Shown here: positions 32,979-44,308 of the stretch, piece after piece
Layout of the letters: each line of letters starts with the position of its first letter
Position numbering within the stretch: the first letter of the stretch is position 1
Source: Siphonodentalium dalli
Taxonomy: Eukaryota; Mollusca; Scaphopoda; Gadilida; Siphonodentaliidae
Direction: 5' to 3'
Assembly: GCA_032622095.1 (NCBI GenBank)
Contig: CP136063.1
Location: forward strand, 91,925,980-91,989,979
DNA length: 64,000 nucleotides
Position numbers and translations under genes: made by a program
The notes under the pieces: model-generated
What the model saw: only the letters and a program-made list of their open reading frames with translations
Database searches by the model: none
What the model was told of the DNA's origin: nothing

Positions 32979-33313
32979 CCCTTTACCCAACAAACCGGCC
33001 AAAAACGGCCAAATAAAAAAGCAACAGCCTAAATTATCTTGGGTCTGTCTCAATAAAACCATACAAATATGGATATCATTGGAACCGGCTCATTGACCAC
33101 ATTGTGATGGTTACAGTTATGCCCTGTGCCAATGCATTCTCTTATATATGCGAGTCGACCATAAGAGAATGCATTTTTCTTACATTCTTTCACAATTTTA
33201 TAATTTTTAATGTGTTAAGCCAATGCATTCTCTTATATATGCGAGGCGACCTATGGTCGACTCGCATATATAAGAGAATGCATTGGCACAGGGCCCTTCT
33301 GTTGGGTAAAGTG
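32979..33313. mobile_element. TTAA-flanked short element carrying two palindromes
   Basis: It is flanked by TTAA at 32975-32978 and 33314-33317. The ends are CCCTTTACCCAACA and TGTTGGGTAAAGTG. Inside are the palindromes 33129-33175 (half lost) and 33220-33286. Disregarding the element and one TTAA restores continuity of the recombinase frame (SRSF-KTV). Confidence 0.75.
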
Positions 33314-33317
33314 TTAA

Positions 33318-34034
33318 GACAGTGACATAAATCCAGAATTACTTATCGTGTGTTAGGTTTCTTCATATACTACTACCTTTTAATCACGATAGCTTCAAGT
33401 CTTATCAGTTAAAGCTATCAGTATTTCCAGATTAAATCCATATAGCCTAAATATTACTCCGTAAAATTACTAAAGCAGTTTCGGGGTAAAATGGATTAGT
33501 TCTATTCCTGGCGTTACATATTGGTCATTATTTAGATTAGCATACTTCCATATGGCTCGAAAATCCAATCTAGTACCTAACTCTAGAAATATCAAAAATG
33601 AAAAGACGGTTTTGCTTCGTCGGGATGATCTTTTACAAAAAAACTCCTATACAGTAAGTTTTCGATATAAAAAGACTATTCAGTTTGGCTAAAGAATATT
33701 GAAAATACATATCACGTCAATTCCAGATTCCATTTTCTGTCCGGTTTAACTTTCAAGCATTTACAAGAATGTGCTCTATCTCCTACCTGCATCACAAAAA
33801 TCATCCGCATTTGTGCAAAAAGTTGGTAGCCAATTGGTACCCATTACATATAACGATATTACAAACCGATTGCGGTCTCTTATTGAGTATTGTGGACAAG
33901 ATCCCCGTCAGTATTCATCACATATCTTCAGGAAAGGGGCACGCTATGGGCTTTTTAAATCACCAGTGCGAACATAGCGTATACAACTATACATGAGTGA
34001 AGCCAATAAGATTTATCTGAAGTTTTCAGAGTGA
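33318..34034 (+). pseudogene. DIRS-like tyrosine recombinase, catalytic part
   Basis: After the insertion the frame continues IQNYLSCVRFLH and SYQLKLSVF. With frameshifts it goes on to FRLAYFHMARKSNLVP near 33535-33579 (probable catalytic Arg in ARKSNL), YKKTIQFG, and YLLPASQKSSAF. HIFRKGARYG holds the H-x-x-R pair at 33920-33931, and the candidate nucleophile Tyr is in KIYLKF (34014-34016). It ends at TGA 34032-34034. Stops include TAG after KSPVRT. Tyrosine recombinases integrate the circular DNA of DIRS elements. Confidence 0.75.
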
Positions 34035-34769
34035 TAAATTGTCCGTTTCATAGAAAATGGCAGAAAAAATTAACCACTCCAATTCCTAATTTAAGGACAA
34101 GTCAAGTCAGTCTTGGCTATATAAGATTCCTTTATAAAGTATGTATCAGCTAGTGGCTGTGCAACAAATAGGTCATTACGTGGTTATAGTGTATCGACTT
34201 TATTCTAAAACTAAGAACTGGTATGCTTGGATAGAGAGCTTTCTGTTTGTGATTGTACATAGTAAAAATGATATCCCAAAATATCAGCTAGTAAACATTC
34301 GTTCAGATTCAGGTAACTTGATGGCCGTACTCAAGGATCTTCGACCCCCGTGTAAGCCCGGGGTAGAATAGGCCTACTGCCCCCACTGCGAGGAGTAAGA
34401 GTCCCCTATTATGGCGCCTCGTTTGTGGAGAATGATATCCTACAAGTTGATTGGACCATACCGCTGACAGTGCTCGTCACTGCAGATTATGGTACCACAA
34501 CACACTACTTTGGCCAGGCCTTCTATGTGTTTGGGTTGGCCCGGATCAATCAAACGGCTTGGTCATGACATGCCCTCCCGGACGAGTAACCCGTGTTGAT
34601 GTATTACTTATATAATATTCTATTACTATCTTTCTTTTCAGACTCGTTCAACGAGAAGGTATGGCTCAACTGGTTAATCGAGCGATTCTGACATGTGAGA
34701 GAGACTGTCGAACTGTAAGAGTATCGTGGTCAGTATCTACCGGTCTCTACCCCAATAAATAACTGCTAT
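34035..34769 (+). other. No assigned gene; weak tRNA-like A-box
   Basis: A 76-codon frame (34141-34371) is unrecognised. TGGCTCAACTGG at about 34663-34674 matches the A-box consensus of tRNA-derived promoters. A convincing B-box and a cloverleaf were not found. This could be a decayed SINE. Confidence 0.3.
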
Positions 34770-35518
34770 GTGTCTGAGGCAGCTTGTATTGTAATCCGTG
34801 GTTGGTATGACTGGATTTCAGAACATCATCACAACATGAATATTCTAACCTATCAAAACAAACAACATGTGAAAAGAAGATGTCAACCACCTTTAGATAT
34901 TGAGTCTATTGTAAAACCTAATCCGAAATATTTCTTCGTGATAAAAAAAGAAGGAGTACAGATAACTGGATCATTTGTCATTGGAAAGACTCCGCAGAAT
35001 ATGATTGGAACATTAACATCACTTGAAACACTTCTAGACGGCAGTATGATTATTGAATGTGAAAATGAAACACACGCGTAGCTGTTGCCTGCTTTAAAAA
35101 ATTGAAAATACAAATGCGAGACTCACCAGTAGCCGTGTCAACATCAGCATGAGAGATTTGGCATCACCAAGTATAGAGGAAATCAAGACACAGGACTTAA
35201 ATCCCAAGGTGTCACAGAAGTCAAGCGCTTCTCAAGACGTGTTAATTGTGAACTAGTACCAATATGTTATTGTACATATTTGTTAACTTACAATACATCA
35301 AAAGTACCAAAGAAAATCATAATAGGATAAACAAAAGTCAAAGTGTAGTTGTTTGTTTCAAACCATGTGAGATGAGATGCTATAATTGTCAGAAGTTTGG
35401 AAATGAGCACTGTAAACATCGTGGTGTTGTGTGTCGTCAATGTGGTGAAGGCGGAATGCACGACAATTGTCAGAAACCTGCCAATACTCTTGGAAACAGT
35501 ATATCCAGGTTTGAATGA
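34770..35518 (+). pseudogene. LINE ORF1 (X-element/Jockey-like nucleic-acid-binding protein) relic
   Basis: The first part reads IVKPNPKYFFVIKKEGVQI, then FVIGKTPQNMIGTLTSLETL and GSMIIECENETHA. This is the RNA-recognition-like region of ORF1 from X-element/Jockey-type LINEs as I remember it. In other frames it goes on to QGVTEVKRF and TYLLTYNTSKVPKK, the conserved block before the zinc knuckles. The frame at 35264-35518 ends with MRCYNCQKFGNEHCKH and VCRQCGEGGMHDNC, two CCHC-like knuckles. At least two frameshifts and a stop break it. No ORF2 reverse transcriptase follows, so the insertion is partial or deleted. Confidence 0.7.
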
Positions 35519-36342
35519 TCATCAGTTCTGGAAGTACAATCAGGCTGATTGAGAACACAAAATTAAAGCACATATCAAAGCAAATATAAATTAAAGCAAA
35601 TATAAGCACATATCAAGATATGCTTAATTTATTATGTAATAGAGTATACATGTACATACACATTTATTATTTTACTGTGCTTCCCAAATTGTTCTAGGTA
35701 CTAGTAGATATTTTGGTTAAGTACGCCAGTTGAAGTTCTCAGATAATTTGCCCAATTTTAAAATAGAAATTTTAACACTCAGACCCTTTATTTCCTTTTT
35801 GGTCCTTCATTTGCGGTTTCGGTGGGACATTTATCCAAAACTTGCTTCTGAGAAGGAGATTTAATTCTGCTATCAAACTAATTTCTTTGTTGACAAAGAT
35901 TAGTTTGCTTTGAATATGTATATGAATTCGAAAATTTGACATTTATTAATATATGGAGTACTGTGTTCATTATATGTTTGACATTTGACTACGATTATCG
36001 TACTGCTGATTTTTGTACCGATAATGTGTTTTCATTTAGATGTATCTAAATCCGGTCGATCATATTAGAAACAAAAACTCTTATAAAATTACGAAAATCC
36101 GACTGAGAAATTCCCAGCAAGCGCATATATAGGATAAACCACTGTAAAATTCCGATTCGCATGTCTGAATGAAACCTTGTCTGGACTAAGTCCGACAATA
36201 GAGTCTAAACCGCATCGCTGAGCCGAACTTGAATTAATTTGGTCACGATTCGTCCAGACATTAGTCTCTATCCCAAGCGATGGCGGTCTTAGAACAACGT
36301 CTGAGGCAGAACAGTAAGGCGACCACATCAATATCCACCTGA
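35519..36342. other. No recognisable gene; small hairpin
   Basis: A dyad (CAAACTAATTTCTTTG facing CAAAGATTAGTTTG) lies at about 35875-35911. Otherwise nothing was supported. Confidence 0.35.
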
Positions 36343-36826
36343 TGGTACACCCCTGTTCAAGTGGTCCTGCTAATGTGCTATGATGCGGTTATGTCCTGTT
36401 GAATTGCTATGATCATGTTAGGGCAAACTGATGCTGTTAACAAAAAGTACCGTTATCTTTTTTTTAATTTGTCTTTTTCGCTGTGTTCAGATAATCTGAA
36501 CATATGCAGGAAAAGTCATTATGTGTGTCAAACATTCAAAAACATATTTATTGTGAAATATTTTTAAAACTGGGTGCATTAGTTGTTAAAAATCGACTAT
36601 GTTCAAGATAGTTATTCACGTCGTTTTATCAATGCCATCGCAGTCGTTATTATTTTTCAAATCGCTCGGATTAGCCAAACACCGCGAAAATGACAAATTT
36701 AGAAAATATATCGTTACTTTTTCTTAACAGCATCAGTTTGCCCTAACATCATCATTGCAATTCAGCAGGACTACCAGCACCATAGCACATTAGCAGGACC
36801 ACTTGAACAGGGGTGGTTTACACTGG
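36343..36826. mobile_element. Inverted-repeat element, about 480 bp
   Basis: Left arm: CCCCTGTTCAAGTGGTCCTG, GCTAATGTGCTATG, GTTAGGGCAAACTGATGCTG, then TTAACA. The right arm is the complement with a few mismatches and one 10-bp-scale difference. Arms are about 95-110 bp. No coding sequence is present. Confidence 0.75.
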
Positions 36827-37934
36827 AAACGAAATATTTCTTGGAATTCGGTAAACTTCGAGATAAAATGGCATTTACCGTATTATCACTCATAATCACT
36901 GTGTCCTTACGGATGATCTATCTCTTCACAACAACATTTTCAGCAACAGTAACCTACAATTTAGTTAACTCTTTTCGAACTTGATGCGTTATTATTTCAT
37001 TAAAATAAAATAGAAATAAATGACGTTACTTTTGCAGCACTTATAAGTATTTAGAAGATGACTTATTTACTTATAAGTATTTAGAAGATGACTTATTTAT
37101 AACAGGTCTGAACAAATAAAGACAATTCAGGGAAGATATACACCATCATTAGCTCTATCTCTCCAACATATTTCTACCTTATGTTCTATACACTGGCACA
37201 ATTACACAATACCATTACCTGACGTACATTGACACATCCCACCCGCGAGAGAAATAAGCTGTTACAAGAAACGACAGTCGCATCTGAATTAAATGGTATA
37301 TCATACGACATATAAAGCAGACAATCACTTGCTCGGTAGGTGGGAATGAAATAAAATGATTCCCGGGTCAAATCCGGTCCATGATGTAACATAATTATTG
37401 ATGTAATAACTATTTTTGTATTATTCATGGAATAGATACTGTTAAGACAGACATGGCTCATTCCAGCTTCCAAATTTTGTCTACGTAACTTGGAAGGAGG
37501 TATAAGACGCGTTGCAAAATACACGAAATTTTGATATCATGATCCGGCTTCATGTGCTCTGAAAAATACTTGCCATTGTCAGCCATTTTCCAACTGTTTT
37601 CAAATTTCCGCACATAAGTGAAACAAATGCTCTATTTCTACCATATCAGGACTAGTCTGACATGTTATATGCTGTGCAAATGGCTATTTTTTTTTATTGA
37701 GACCCAAACATCGTATTCAAAGTTGTATTTTGTGTGTGATTCAACTCTGCCTTTCTGTGACATATAATTCTCATATAGTTTATAAATATAAGTATTTATC
37801 GACCTATTTCGGTACAGGGAAAAAGTCAAAGCGAATATTATTAAGTGTATATTGGAGCGAAAACCGCCAAACGGCTTTAACCTTTCTTCGCAGAGCATGT
37901 TCTAATAATACAGCCTGTTCTCCCGAAACCCAGC
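36827..37934. other. No recognisable gene; short tandem duplication
   Basis: A duplicated 30-bp unit beginning ACTTATAAGTATTTAGAAGA lies at about 37039-37099. The rest shows no supported feature. Confidence 0.4.
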
Positions 37935-38250
37935 ACATTATCTGCTTATAATAGAACATGTTTGTGGTAGATCAACTGCTTAGAATCGCCTGATTTTGAG
38001 TCGATAATAATGTGCTGAAAATGAGAACATTTTAGTCACATTATCGACTAATAATGAGGCGATTCTAAGCAGATTATGTGCGCACAAATAAGCCAACTCA
38101 CGACTTTTCAGGTGTACGCTCTTTAACATGTGTTTCCAACGTGGCCCGCGCCATAAAATGATATAACGAGTAAGAGTCCACTATCTGCTTATTTCAGAAT
38201 AAAATTTCACATTATAGGTCGATTATGTGCGCATTTCCACGATGATATGT
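37935..38250 (+). repeat. Family E repeat, copy 3
   Basis: It contains an internal dyad of about 50-bp arms (GCTTAGAATCGCCTGATTTT facing ATGAGGCGATTCTAAGC), then GTGTACGCTCTTTAACATGT and CCGCGCCATAAAATG, ending near ATTATGTGCG. It is close to 12775-13075. Confidence 0.65.
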
Positions 38251-38269
38251 TGAATAATAAAATAAGTCC

Positions 38270-38375
38270 AAACGCGCCTGCTTCTTTTTATTCTGAAAAC
38301 CCCTCCAGATGAATAATAGACCATTCCGGTGTACACTGCTTTAACTGAGTTGGAGAGTCCATTTAGTATAGAAAT
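38270..38375 (+). repeat. Family C partial copy
   Basis: It carries AATAATAGACCATTCCGGTG, TTGGAGAGTCCATTTAGTAT and GAAATGGTTAA, as in 62397-62464. The left end is absent. Confidence 0.6.
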
Positions 38376-39699
38376 GGTTAATCTAAAGTAGCTTCAGAGG
38401 AAACTGACACCTTGGGAAATACACACGGAACAACCATCCTAAAATGAAGCTGTATTATTCTTTGCAGTACGTCAGCCATTTTTATCGACTGTCGATTCTT
38501 TGCATGTGCAATACAAAACTAACACCACACCTCGTGGGACCGTGTATCACAAAACACCTAACGAGGGATCACTGGCCAATGAATATGCATCAACTCCATG
38601 ATTATAAAGTATTGAATGAACCATCTGATTTAGTGTTGTATAATGTTGTGACATCGGAGGTGACAAGAATATGATATTCTCAACGGCTACGATAGTTCAA
38701 CATATCTTCGTGCAAATAGGTTCATATTGGATCTAAATATTAACATAGGTTCATATTGGACTCATTATACCCTCACTCCTGAAGATAATTGGGGTATACT
38801 GGATTTACCTCGTCCGTCTTGACATTTTTACGTCCGTTTTCCTTCCGGCTGAGCAGAGAGCTTAAACATCGGTTGTCGGATCTGAATGATAGTTGGTACG
38901 AATGTCCACTACCATGAGGACTTTCAACGGGGTGTTTTTTTTTGTCGGCATCTCCACACCCGGTTGACGTAAATCAATGCAATTTGGTATTGATGTTCAC
39001 TACTATGATGGCAATCAATTGATTGCGTGTTCAATCGTTGTGTTCATGTTTTCCGTTCTAGAGTTATTTTTCTTTGTTTATATGAATATGTTTTTTTTCT
39101 TCAGTCCGAGCATATATCACAAACATACTTTGTCGTTCGAATTTGCAACCGTGGGGGTATTCCAGCCTCACCGGTGCAACCTCTTGTTTGATTCTGAAAT
39201 AAGCCCATATATTGTGGACTAAAACCGTTATACTGTTTATGGTGTAGTCCACATCCTCTCTGTATCAACGTGAAATATTGTCTCTATGTTATCATTTTAT
39301 TGCACTTTAAAACAGCCTTACTAAAGGATCACAGAGCTTCGGTTGCCAAACAAATGGCACGATTTCAGCCTTCGTCTATCCAAATATATATATATATATA
39401 TACCATTTTACGACTATAACGTGAGGATATATATTGTCAATCTTCGATTGTTTCATATCAGATGTTTATTCGTATCACGAAAATAACCCGGTGATATATT
39501 GTAGCTGGAGAATAACAAATATTAAAAAATCCTGTTTTAAAAGACCCCGCCAATCTGCAATGAAACAATCACACAATAGCGAGATATATTTCGAGGGCCA
39601 TGTTATGAAAGCGGTCACAAATCGAGATAGCTCGAGCGAAAACTGGTACCGGCCTATGTATTGAAGATAAATTAAGGCCGGATTCGTCATACATGTATC
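38376..39699. other. Repeat fragments, no gene
   Basis: Two GGTTCATATTGGA pieces near 38717-38763 and ATTCTGAAATAAGCCCATAT near 39190 belong to the hairpin family at 728-912. A TA dinucleotide run lies near 39385-39402. No coding motif was found. Confidence 0.45.
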
Positions 39700-40266
39700 C
39701 AGTTTAAACCTCCGAGTTTAAATCGGATTTAGACCAACATTGGCTGTCCAGCCAAACCGGGTCTAAGGGGGCGTTTGTGGTAGTTCGGTGACTAGCTAGC
39801 TGATTGACAACTCTATTCGGTGCAATGAGCATGCAATCAAACTACCCGGTTATTGGCATGCCCTTAACTCGAATAAGCGCCTGCTTATAATACATCTCGT
39901 GTGAGCATGAGTCAATTGCGACATGATAGCACCAAGCCGCCACTCCCACCTTAGGCACGCCGTCAATCGAGATTATATACAGGCTAATACAGCTCTACCA
40001 ATTGAACTGCATGATTGTGTAATAATTGTAAACCACGATCCAGAAAAGACGGATTCGTCTTATCGTGTCTAACCTCCATAACCCTCGTTTTGTTGGATCT
40101 CGAATGATATGGTTTAGTTTCCGGGTTTAAGTTTATAAAACTCAAAGCATCGCACTTGGCAAACAAAATTATCCCCATAAACTTTACATGTGTGAGCGCT
40201 TCTCGCTTAAAATGTCAATCAAAATGATCTTAATTGTCGACGTAGTACGCGGCTTTCCACATTAGG
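39700..40266. repeat. Family D (GTTTAAAC-rich) repeat region
   Basis: Contains CAGTTTAAACC, GTCCAGCCAAACCGGGTCTA and GACGGATTCGTC motifs. Related sequence occurs at 40795-40860, 51940-52330 and 53045-53150, partly inverted. Borders are unclear. Confidence 0.45.
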
Positions 40267-40735
40267 TACAGTAGCAGTCAAAAGAAGTGGTATATTAAGC
40301 GCGCTTTTTTCGCGCCGAATATCGCAATAATTTTGCATGTGGAAACGCTTATAAGCGCGCCGCTTGTGATATTATTGGAATATTTTGCGCTTAATATCCC
40401 AATATTTCACGCTTAATATTGCGATATCGTGCGTATTTTGACATTCAAAGCAAATTGTTGCTTCTTCTGTATTGTTTATTGGATAAATAGAGACAATGTT
40501 TTAGATTTGTATATAATTATAGTTGTATGCATAGTATTTATCTAATATAAATATAACACTATCAGGTCTGTATGAAATTTTGCGCGCTTAATATTACAAT
40601 ATTTTGCGCTCAATATCGTAACTATAAACGGACAGATTTTTGTTATTGCGCTATAATTGCGCCTTTTTCAAAATTAAGCTCGCTATAAACTTTGAAGGCG
40701 CACCTCAATATACCACTTCTTCTGACTGTTACTGA
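40267..40735. mobile_element. Inverted-repeat element rich in GCGC and TATTGC
   Basis: The left end is CAGTAGCAGTCAAAAGAAGT and the right end is the complement of CAGTAACAGTCAGAAGAAGT. Inverted similarity extends through GGTATATT. The interior has repeated ATATTGCGATAT/AATATTTTGCGC motifs. Length is about 469 bp with no coding sequence. Confidence 0.7.
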
Positions 40736-41572
40736 AAGTACGATTGTTTAGCTCGACAATATAGAGACATTATTGCTATTGTATACCATGGTCTAGCTGA
40801 AACGGGTTTAAACTAGAGATGACGAATGTGTCACTTAGACCTGCGGTCTCAATCTTAAACTATGCCATTCAGCTTTCAAACGGCGGTTTTCGCCTATATA
40901 AGTTTCCGTAAACCAGGGTTAAACTTGGGATACCGAACCGAACTGCTACATGTATACATCATATATGCAATGCAATGCTATAACACGTCACATCGCGAAT
41001 CTTATCTTCCTGATACACAAGTGCCATTCTGTATCAGCACTATGGCCTCTTTGCCATTGTATTGCACTCGGAAGCCGCCTCACTGCTCGCTAGAGTATCG
41101 CGCTGCTTCGGATGCCGTTGGAATGAATGGCAGTGTGCCGCCTCTTGTGTCATCCATCAATAAGCTTAGTTCCTTTGTTTGCCCGACAAATCTGAGTTAA
41201 GACGCTCAGTCTGCAGACAAGTGCATTAAAGTTGACCGATTGATAACTAGCCTATTTGTGTTCGCATCAACAAAAGACAGTTACCAGCCTACCCGTTAGA
41301 AAGCCAAATAGATAAGAAAACGCCGTAGTTAATCGCATTTATCAAACCGCTTCTGTCGATTTCTCACGCACATGGGAGCTGTATGTGAGCGGTTCACTCT
41401 GCTAAACGACATAGTACTTAATACTCATCCCACTAATCTGGTGTGCGGAAGAGTACCAGTTTAGTGGTTACTTCAACATTCGTTGAAAAGTGTTCCCCTT
41501 TTCAGCATTTCATTTGTGTCTTTGTGATTCGAAACTGCGAAAACGTTTCTGGACATTAAATTGAGCGGTGCG
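40736..41572. other. No recognisable gene
   Basis: A 112-codon frame (40862-41200) has no recognised motif and begins in family D repeat sequence. Nothing else was supported. Confidence 0.3.
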
Positions 41573-42080
41573 TATAAAAGCCGAACATAACCGAACACAA
41601 CCGAACACAAGTCCAAATAATGGGAAATATAACGAATAAAGTTCATAGGCGTGTGTATTCATGTTCACACTATTAATATACGAAGTTTGGTGGAGTTCGG
41701 GCCAATAATAAGTGTTTTATTCGATATTTTGTAAAACGCGTTCAGTGTTCGGCATAGAAAAGCCGAACACAAGCTTCTCTCGTGTATTAGTCTATAACGG
41801 CTGTCTAGCTAGGTGATAATTAATATCAGAGATATGGTCACTAAGCCGAAAGGCTTTAATTGTTGTTGGTGGCGGTCTCTCACCTATTGTAGTTCAGTGT
41901 TTTGACAGTTAGTTGCAATCAGTATTTGATGGCGCCTACTATTATAGAAACAACATGCTTTTGGTGGGCCCCGCCATGAAAGACAACGTACGATTGTAAA
42001 AACAATATTTGAGTGACAAGAAAGTGAGTTCATGGTGCAATATCCGAGAAGTTCTATATAAGAATGTGGTATGATATTAT

Positions 42081-42347
42081 TTGGCAAATCACAATCTCAG
42101 CAGTATTTGGCATTCTGATCACAGGTCTGAAAATTCTACAATGCCTAATTCCAAATTGATTTACCCATGTGGTGTTTGTTCCCAGGAATGTCACGAGATA
42201 CGCAGCATCGGCTGCGATATGTGTGACCGATGGTTTCATGTAGAGTGCCAGCAATTGAAAATCAATGACTTTTTACTAAGTCATCGCTTGGTGACCAATT
42301 TAATTTATGCCAGAATCTTCGGCAAATTTCGACTGACGGACGTTTGA
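42081..42347 (+). CDS. PHD-finger-like frame inside the CCGAACACAA element
   Basis: The frame includes YPCGVCSQECHEIRSIGCDM followed by CDRWFHVECQQL. CGVC, CDMC, the His of WFH and the VEC Cys give the first six to seven ligands of a PHD finger. The last Cys pair is not evident, so the finger is incomplete or frame-shifted. PHD fingers of this form are common in LINE ORF1 proteins and other mobile elements of invertebrates. The start at 42081 is not supported by context, and sequence after 42347 (KTAAIAKKPCQIKRVK in another frame) may be its continuation. Function in this copy is unknown. Confidence 0.5.
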   Translation: MANHNLSSIWHSDHRSENSTMPNSKLIYPCGVCSQECHEIRSIGCDMCDRWFHVECQQLKINDFLLSHRLVTNLIYARIFGKFRLTDV

Positions 42348-43230
42348 CGATACCGAAAACCGCGGCTATTGCCAAGAAGCCATGTCAGATTAAAAGAGTA
42401 AAGGCATGCAAAACTAGATCAATCAACCCTAGCAAGCGTCAAAAGGTATCTTGGCGCAAAAATAATTATTCCTTTCATATCACATTCCTGTCATATCAGG
42501 CACATTTTAGAAAACGATCTTAAATTCCTGCATATCAGACTTTTAAAAAGATACAATACGAAACGCTCTTTATTCGTATTCAGACAATTCATTTCAATTC
42601 AATCGGTATTCGATGCATGTGTTTCTACGATAAGTTGAACACTGGCTTTATATCGGCTTCCACCATACAGCATAATATATACACAAAAGTTAGGCACGCA
42701 TCAGAGCCATTTCCATCCACTGACTTCAAGGAGAACAAACTCTGCCCAAATCCGTTCCGCCGAGGACAGAATTTGCATATAAGTATATTGTATAGTACTT
42801 TGAACATATACTATGATTGACATCAATTCCACCAGAATTCCCTGCACCACCACCAAGAGATGTTATGTCGCCAACAAGAACACTATTATATATAATTTTA
42901 CAATGTTTACTTATGATTGCAATAAACTATTTGTTTTGTGGTTAGTATTATATTCTCCGAACCATTTCCGAGTATCTTAACTCGACAACCGATTTACTAC
43001 TTCTTAGAAGTCCGGGGCGTGCTGATATGTTCGCATTTGTCCAGTATGATCCATCTAAACTACCACATTGTACGAAATGACTTGTAATAATAACGGGGGG
43101 GGGGTAACATTTTAGTGAGAATGCAGACGAAAATGGACAACAAAACACGTTTTTTCTCGCGAATTAAACCTGCCAAATCCCTTCTGGCAGATATTAATTA
43201 TCACCTATCAGCGGATAATCTAATCCATGA
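42348..43230. other. No recognisable gene within the inverted-repeat element
   Basis: A G run lies near 43096-43107. Frames lack motifs. Confidence 0.3.
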
Positions 43231-43709
43231 GACAGAAGTTTGTGTTCGGCTTTTCTATGCCAAACACAAACGCGTTATACAAAACACCCAACAAAACACT
43301 CATTATTGAACCAAACTCCACCAAACTTCGCATAGTAATAGTATGAACGTGAATACATATGCCTATGAACTTTACAAGGTGGTCTTATATTTAGTAGACT
43401 GTATATAGAGTTATATATCTCAAACGCCAGCTAACGTACGCCACATCTATGCATATCTATGTGTTAATTAATTACCGGTGACTGAGTGTCGAACATAAAC
43501 TTGTGTTCGGCTTTTCTATGCCGAACACTAAACGCGTTTTACAAAATATCGAATAAAACACTTATTATTGGCCCGAACTCCACCAACGTTCGTATAGTAA
43601 TAGTGTGAACATGAATACATATGCCTATGAACTTTATTCGTGAAATTTCCCATTATTTGGACTTGTGTTCGGTTATGTTCGGTTGTGTTCGGTTGTGTTC
43701 GGCTTTTAT

Positions 43710-44308
43710 GAGCTCCCAAATTGAGAACGCGAGAGAGGACACGTCTACTGATTCACTCACATATGCGGAAACATATACGACATAGGTCGGGCTTACGTGT
43801 ACGTTTATGTCGACCCTTGTGAAAATCTATTTTACATATACACGGTTGAATTCGATGTCATATTTCAATAGTTGTTTATGTTCATGATCAAAAATACTTT
43901 ATAGTATTCATAGTAGTCTCCAGATTATGTTGCAACAGAAAGTGTCAAAATAGTTACAAACAGAACAAAACGAAGAGTTTCGATCGCGGGAGAAGTCACG
44001 TTCTAGAAGTTTAAAAGAGAAATAAATGAGTGCTTCGATTCGTTCTTCATCAGGGCTTCATAACGAAGTCGTTCTTCTGTTGGGAGGTCAATGGAGAAAA
44101 ATCTTACGGAGATTCGTGCATTGATGGCTTCGCACGGGGAGACAATAGGAGCGATTTTCTATAGGTGAGACCGATATCCCGGGGTGATAGAGGGTTCATT
44201 AACACCTGGATAGCAGTAGAGTCATTGATCAGCCATTCTGGACAGATCTCAGACTCTCTTCGCACAATGATGATTGATTTCTAAGTGGCTTTCATGGACA
44301 TCAGATCG
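43710..44308. other. No recognisable gene
   Basis: No motif or repeat identified. Confidence 0.3.

Larger units (their letters stand above)
41573..43709. mobile_element. Inverted-repeat element with CCGAACACAA-bearing ends
   Basis: The arms are 41573-41772 and 43500-43709, about 200-210 bp, closely similar and inverted. Each outer end holds three tandem 10-bp units near CCGAACACAA, then CCAAATAATGGGAAAT, GAGTTCGGGCCAATAATAAG and a small dyad (GTTCGGCATAGAAAAGCCGAAC). A third, reverse-oriented arm copy lies inside at 43231-43380. The interior has a PHD-like frame at 42081-42347. No transposase was recognised. Confidence 0.75.

Noticed and set aside
34655-34745. tRNA-like segment with an A-box match
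   Set aside because: No cloverleaf or B-box could be drawn, so it is not called a tRNA or a definite SINE.
37186-37524. 112-codon minus-strand frame
   Set aside because: No motif, splice context or similarity was recognised; composition is like random AT-rich DNA.
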